From an uncultured Anaerolineaceae bacterium (lineage in GTDB: Bacteria > Chloroflexota > Anaerolineae > Anaerolineales > Anaerolineaceae): a stretch of DNA of 6,463 nucleotides. The translations under genes were made by a program, and so were the position numbers. The number at the start of each line of letters is the position of its first letter. Within the stretch, counting starts at the first letter, position 1. The DNA is taken from positions 1-6,463 of the forward strand of contig CALAEB010000498.1 of NCBI GenBank assembly GCA_937890875.1, given 5' to 3'. Below the pieces are notes generated by a model. It saw only the letters and a program-made list of their open reading frames with translations, searched no databases and was not told the DNA's origin. Shown here one piece after another: positions 5,276 to 6,463 of this stretch.

Positions 5276-6463
5276 TTATTTTAAACCGTTTGCTTTTTCC
5301 ATCATTGATTTTACCTTACCGGGCAGGCTGAAACAGCGGACAAAGCCGGTTGCGTCCTTATGATCATACATGGAAACATCGCCGAAGGAGGCAATTTTTT
5401 CGCTGTACAAACTGTATTTGGATTGGCGTCCGGTGGGGATGATGTTTCCCTTATAGAGCTTCAATTTGACTGTGCCGGTTGTGGTTTTATTCGTCGCTTC
5501 GAAAAATTCGTTCAGTGCCTCGCAGAGGGGAGAAAACCACTGCCCGAAGTAAACCAACTCGGCATAACGCTGGGCGACCACATCTTTATAGTGCATGGTT
5601 TCACGGTCCAAAGTGATGGTTTCGAGTTCCGAATGGGCATAACAGAGGATAGTGCCGCCGGGAGTTTCATAAAGCCCATGGCTCTTCATGCCGACCAGGC
5701 GGTTTTCCACCATGTCGCAGCGTCCAATGCCGTTCCTGCCGCCGATCTTGTTCAGTTCGGTCAGGATTTCTACCGGGGACATCTTCTTGCCGTTCAATCC
5801 CACTGCGGCGCCCGCTTCAAATTCGATTTCGACAGTTTCCGGTTTGTCCGGTGCTTTTTCCGGAGATACGGTCAGCACCCAGAAGGATTCGTCAGGTTCA
5901 TTTTCGATGTTTTCGATCGGACCGCCTTCGTGAGAAATGTGCCAGATATTCCGATCACGGCTGAATAATTTTGGGTTTTTGGCGGAGTCCGGATAGTCGA
6001 TTTTTTTGCTGTCAAGATAGTTAATCAAGTCTTCCCGGGAAGTGAAATCCCATATGCGCCAGGGTGCGATCACTTTTAACTCCGGATTCAAAGCGGCGAT
6101 CGTATATTCAAAGCGGACCTGATCATTTCCTTTTCCGGTGCAGCCATGGGCAATTGCGTCCGCGTTCTCTTTTTCGGCAATTTCAACCATCCATTTGGCG
6201 ACAATCGGACGTGCGATGGATGTGCCGAGATAGTATTTTCTTTCATAAACCGCGCCGGATTTGATCATCGGCCAAATATAATCGTCGCACAGTTCGGCAG
6301 TCAGATCTTTAATATACAGTTTGCTGGCGCCGCTGGCTTTTGCGCGTTCTTCCAAGCCGTCCAGTTCTTCTTCCTGCCCGACGTTGGCGCAGCAGCAGAT
6401 GACTTCACAATGATACGTATCGATTAACCAGGGAATAATTGCGGATGTATCCAAACCGCCTGA
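5276..6463 (-). CDS. argG: Argininosuccinate synthase (start codon outside window)
   Basis: ArgG uses ATP to join citrulline and aspartate into argininosuccinate, the substrate of the neighbouring ArgH. The frame is open to the window edge and begins inside the ATP-binding PP-loop at SGGLDTS. Only about 7-12 N-terminal residues (normally ending ...LAYSGGLDTS) are therefore missing, and 395 are visible. Other family signatures, in visible numbering, are YLGTSIARP (78-86), HGCTGKGNDQVRFE (106-119) and IGRCDMVENRLVGMKS (from 246). Near the C-terminus are GRQSKYSLY and YDHKDATGFVRCFSLPGKV. Length and motifs fit a full type I synthase of about 400 residues. The TTG at 6452-6454 lies within the PP-loop and is not the start. 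An unusual run of cysteines (19, 23-25) precedes ANVGQEEE. It is probably expressed with argH. Confidence 0.97.
   Translation of the reverse strand, partial: SGGLDTSAIIPWLIDTYHCEVICCCANVGQEEELDGLEERAKASGASKLYIKDLTAELCDDYIWPMIKSGAVYERKYYLGTSIARPIVAKWMVEIAEKENADAIAHGCTGKGNDQVRFEYTIAALNPELKVIAPWRIWDFTSREDLINYLDSKKIDYPDSAKNPKLFSRDRNIWHISHEGGPIENIENEPDESFWVLTVSPEKAPDKPETVEIEFEAGAAVGLNGKKMSPVEILTELNKIGGRNGIGRCDMVENRLVGMKSHGLYETPGGTILCYAHSELETITLDRETMHYKDVVAQRYAELVYFGQWFSPLCEALNEFFEATNKTTTGTVKLKLYKGNIIPTGRQSKYSLYSEKIASFGDVSMYDHKDATGFVRCFSLPGKVKSMMEKANGLK

Noticed and set aside
5360..5968. 202-residue open frame antisense to argG
   Set aside because: It mirrors the well-conserved argG frame, has no family motif, and is explained by codon bias on the opposite strand.

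Overview
The window looks like an ordinary bacterial chromosome segment of moderate GC, with AT-rich intergenic gaps. It holds three complete and two edge-truncated protein genes. RecX next to RNase Y, a golvesin-like secreted protein and the chloroflexan-looking RNase Y sequence suggest an Anaerolineae-type Chloroflexota bacterium. That assignment rests on remembered gene order and protein style, not on a search, so hold it loosely.

Layout. (1) Positions 2-760, + strand: the C-terminal part of a protein with two tandem beta-rich golvesin/Xly-like domains, ending at a probable terminator. (2) Positions 761-1267: about 500 nt with no convincing protein gene. It contains an imperfect 22-23 nt inverted repeat (799-864), a TATAAT box (971-976), and a series of helices that together look like a structured RNA of about 285 nt. 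That RNA ends in a terminator-like hairpin with a T8 tract directly against the recX start codon. (3) Positions 1268-3558, + strand: recX, then rny (RNase Y) 23 nt later, probably one transcript. (4) Positions 3566-3609: a perfect 20-bp palindromic bidirectional terminator between rny and the convergent argH. (5) Positions 3641-6463, - strand: argG (truncated by the window edge) followed by argH, the last two steps of arginine biosynthesis. They are separated by 246 nt that hold a perfect 19-bp inverted repeat and smaller hairpins.

How the genes relate. ArgG joins citrulline and aspartate to argininosuccinate, and ArgH splits this into arginine and fumarate. RecX modulates RecA; no recA is present in this window. 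RNase Y is a membrane-anchored endoribonuclease that starts mRNA decay. The most interesting item is the leader in front of recX. A 12-bp long-range helix (1020-1031 with 1225-1236) encloses several local helices, and its 3' strand overlaps the 5' arm of the terminator hairpin by six bases. This is the geometry of a riboswitch or attenuator. It is seen only as base complementarity in one sequence and is unproven.
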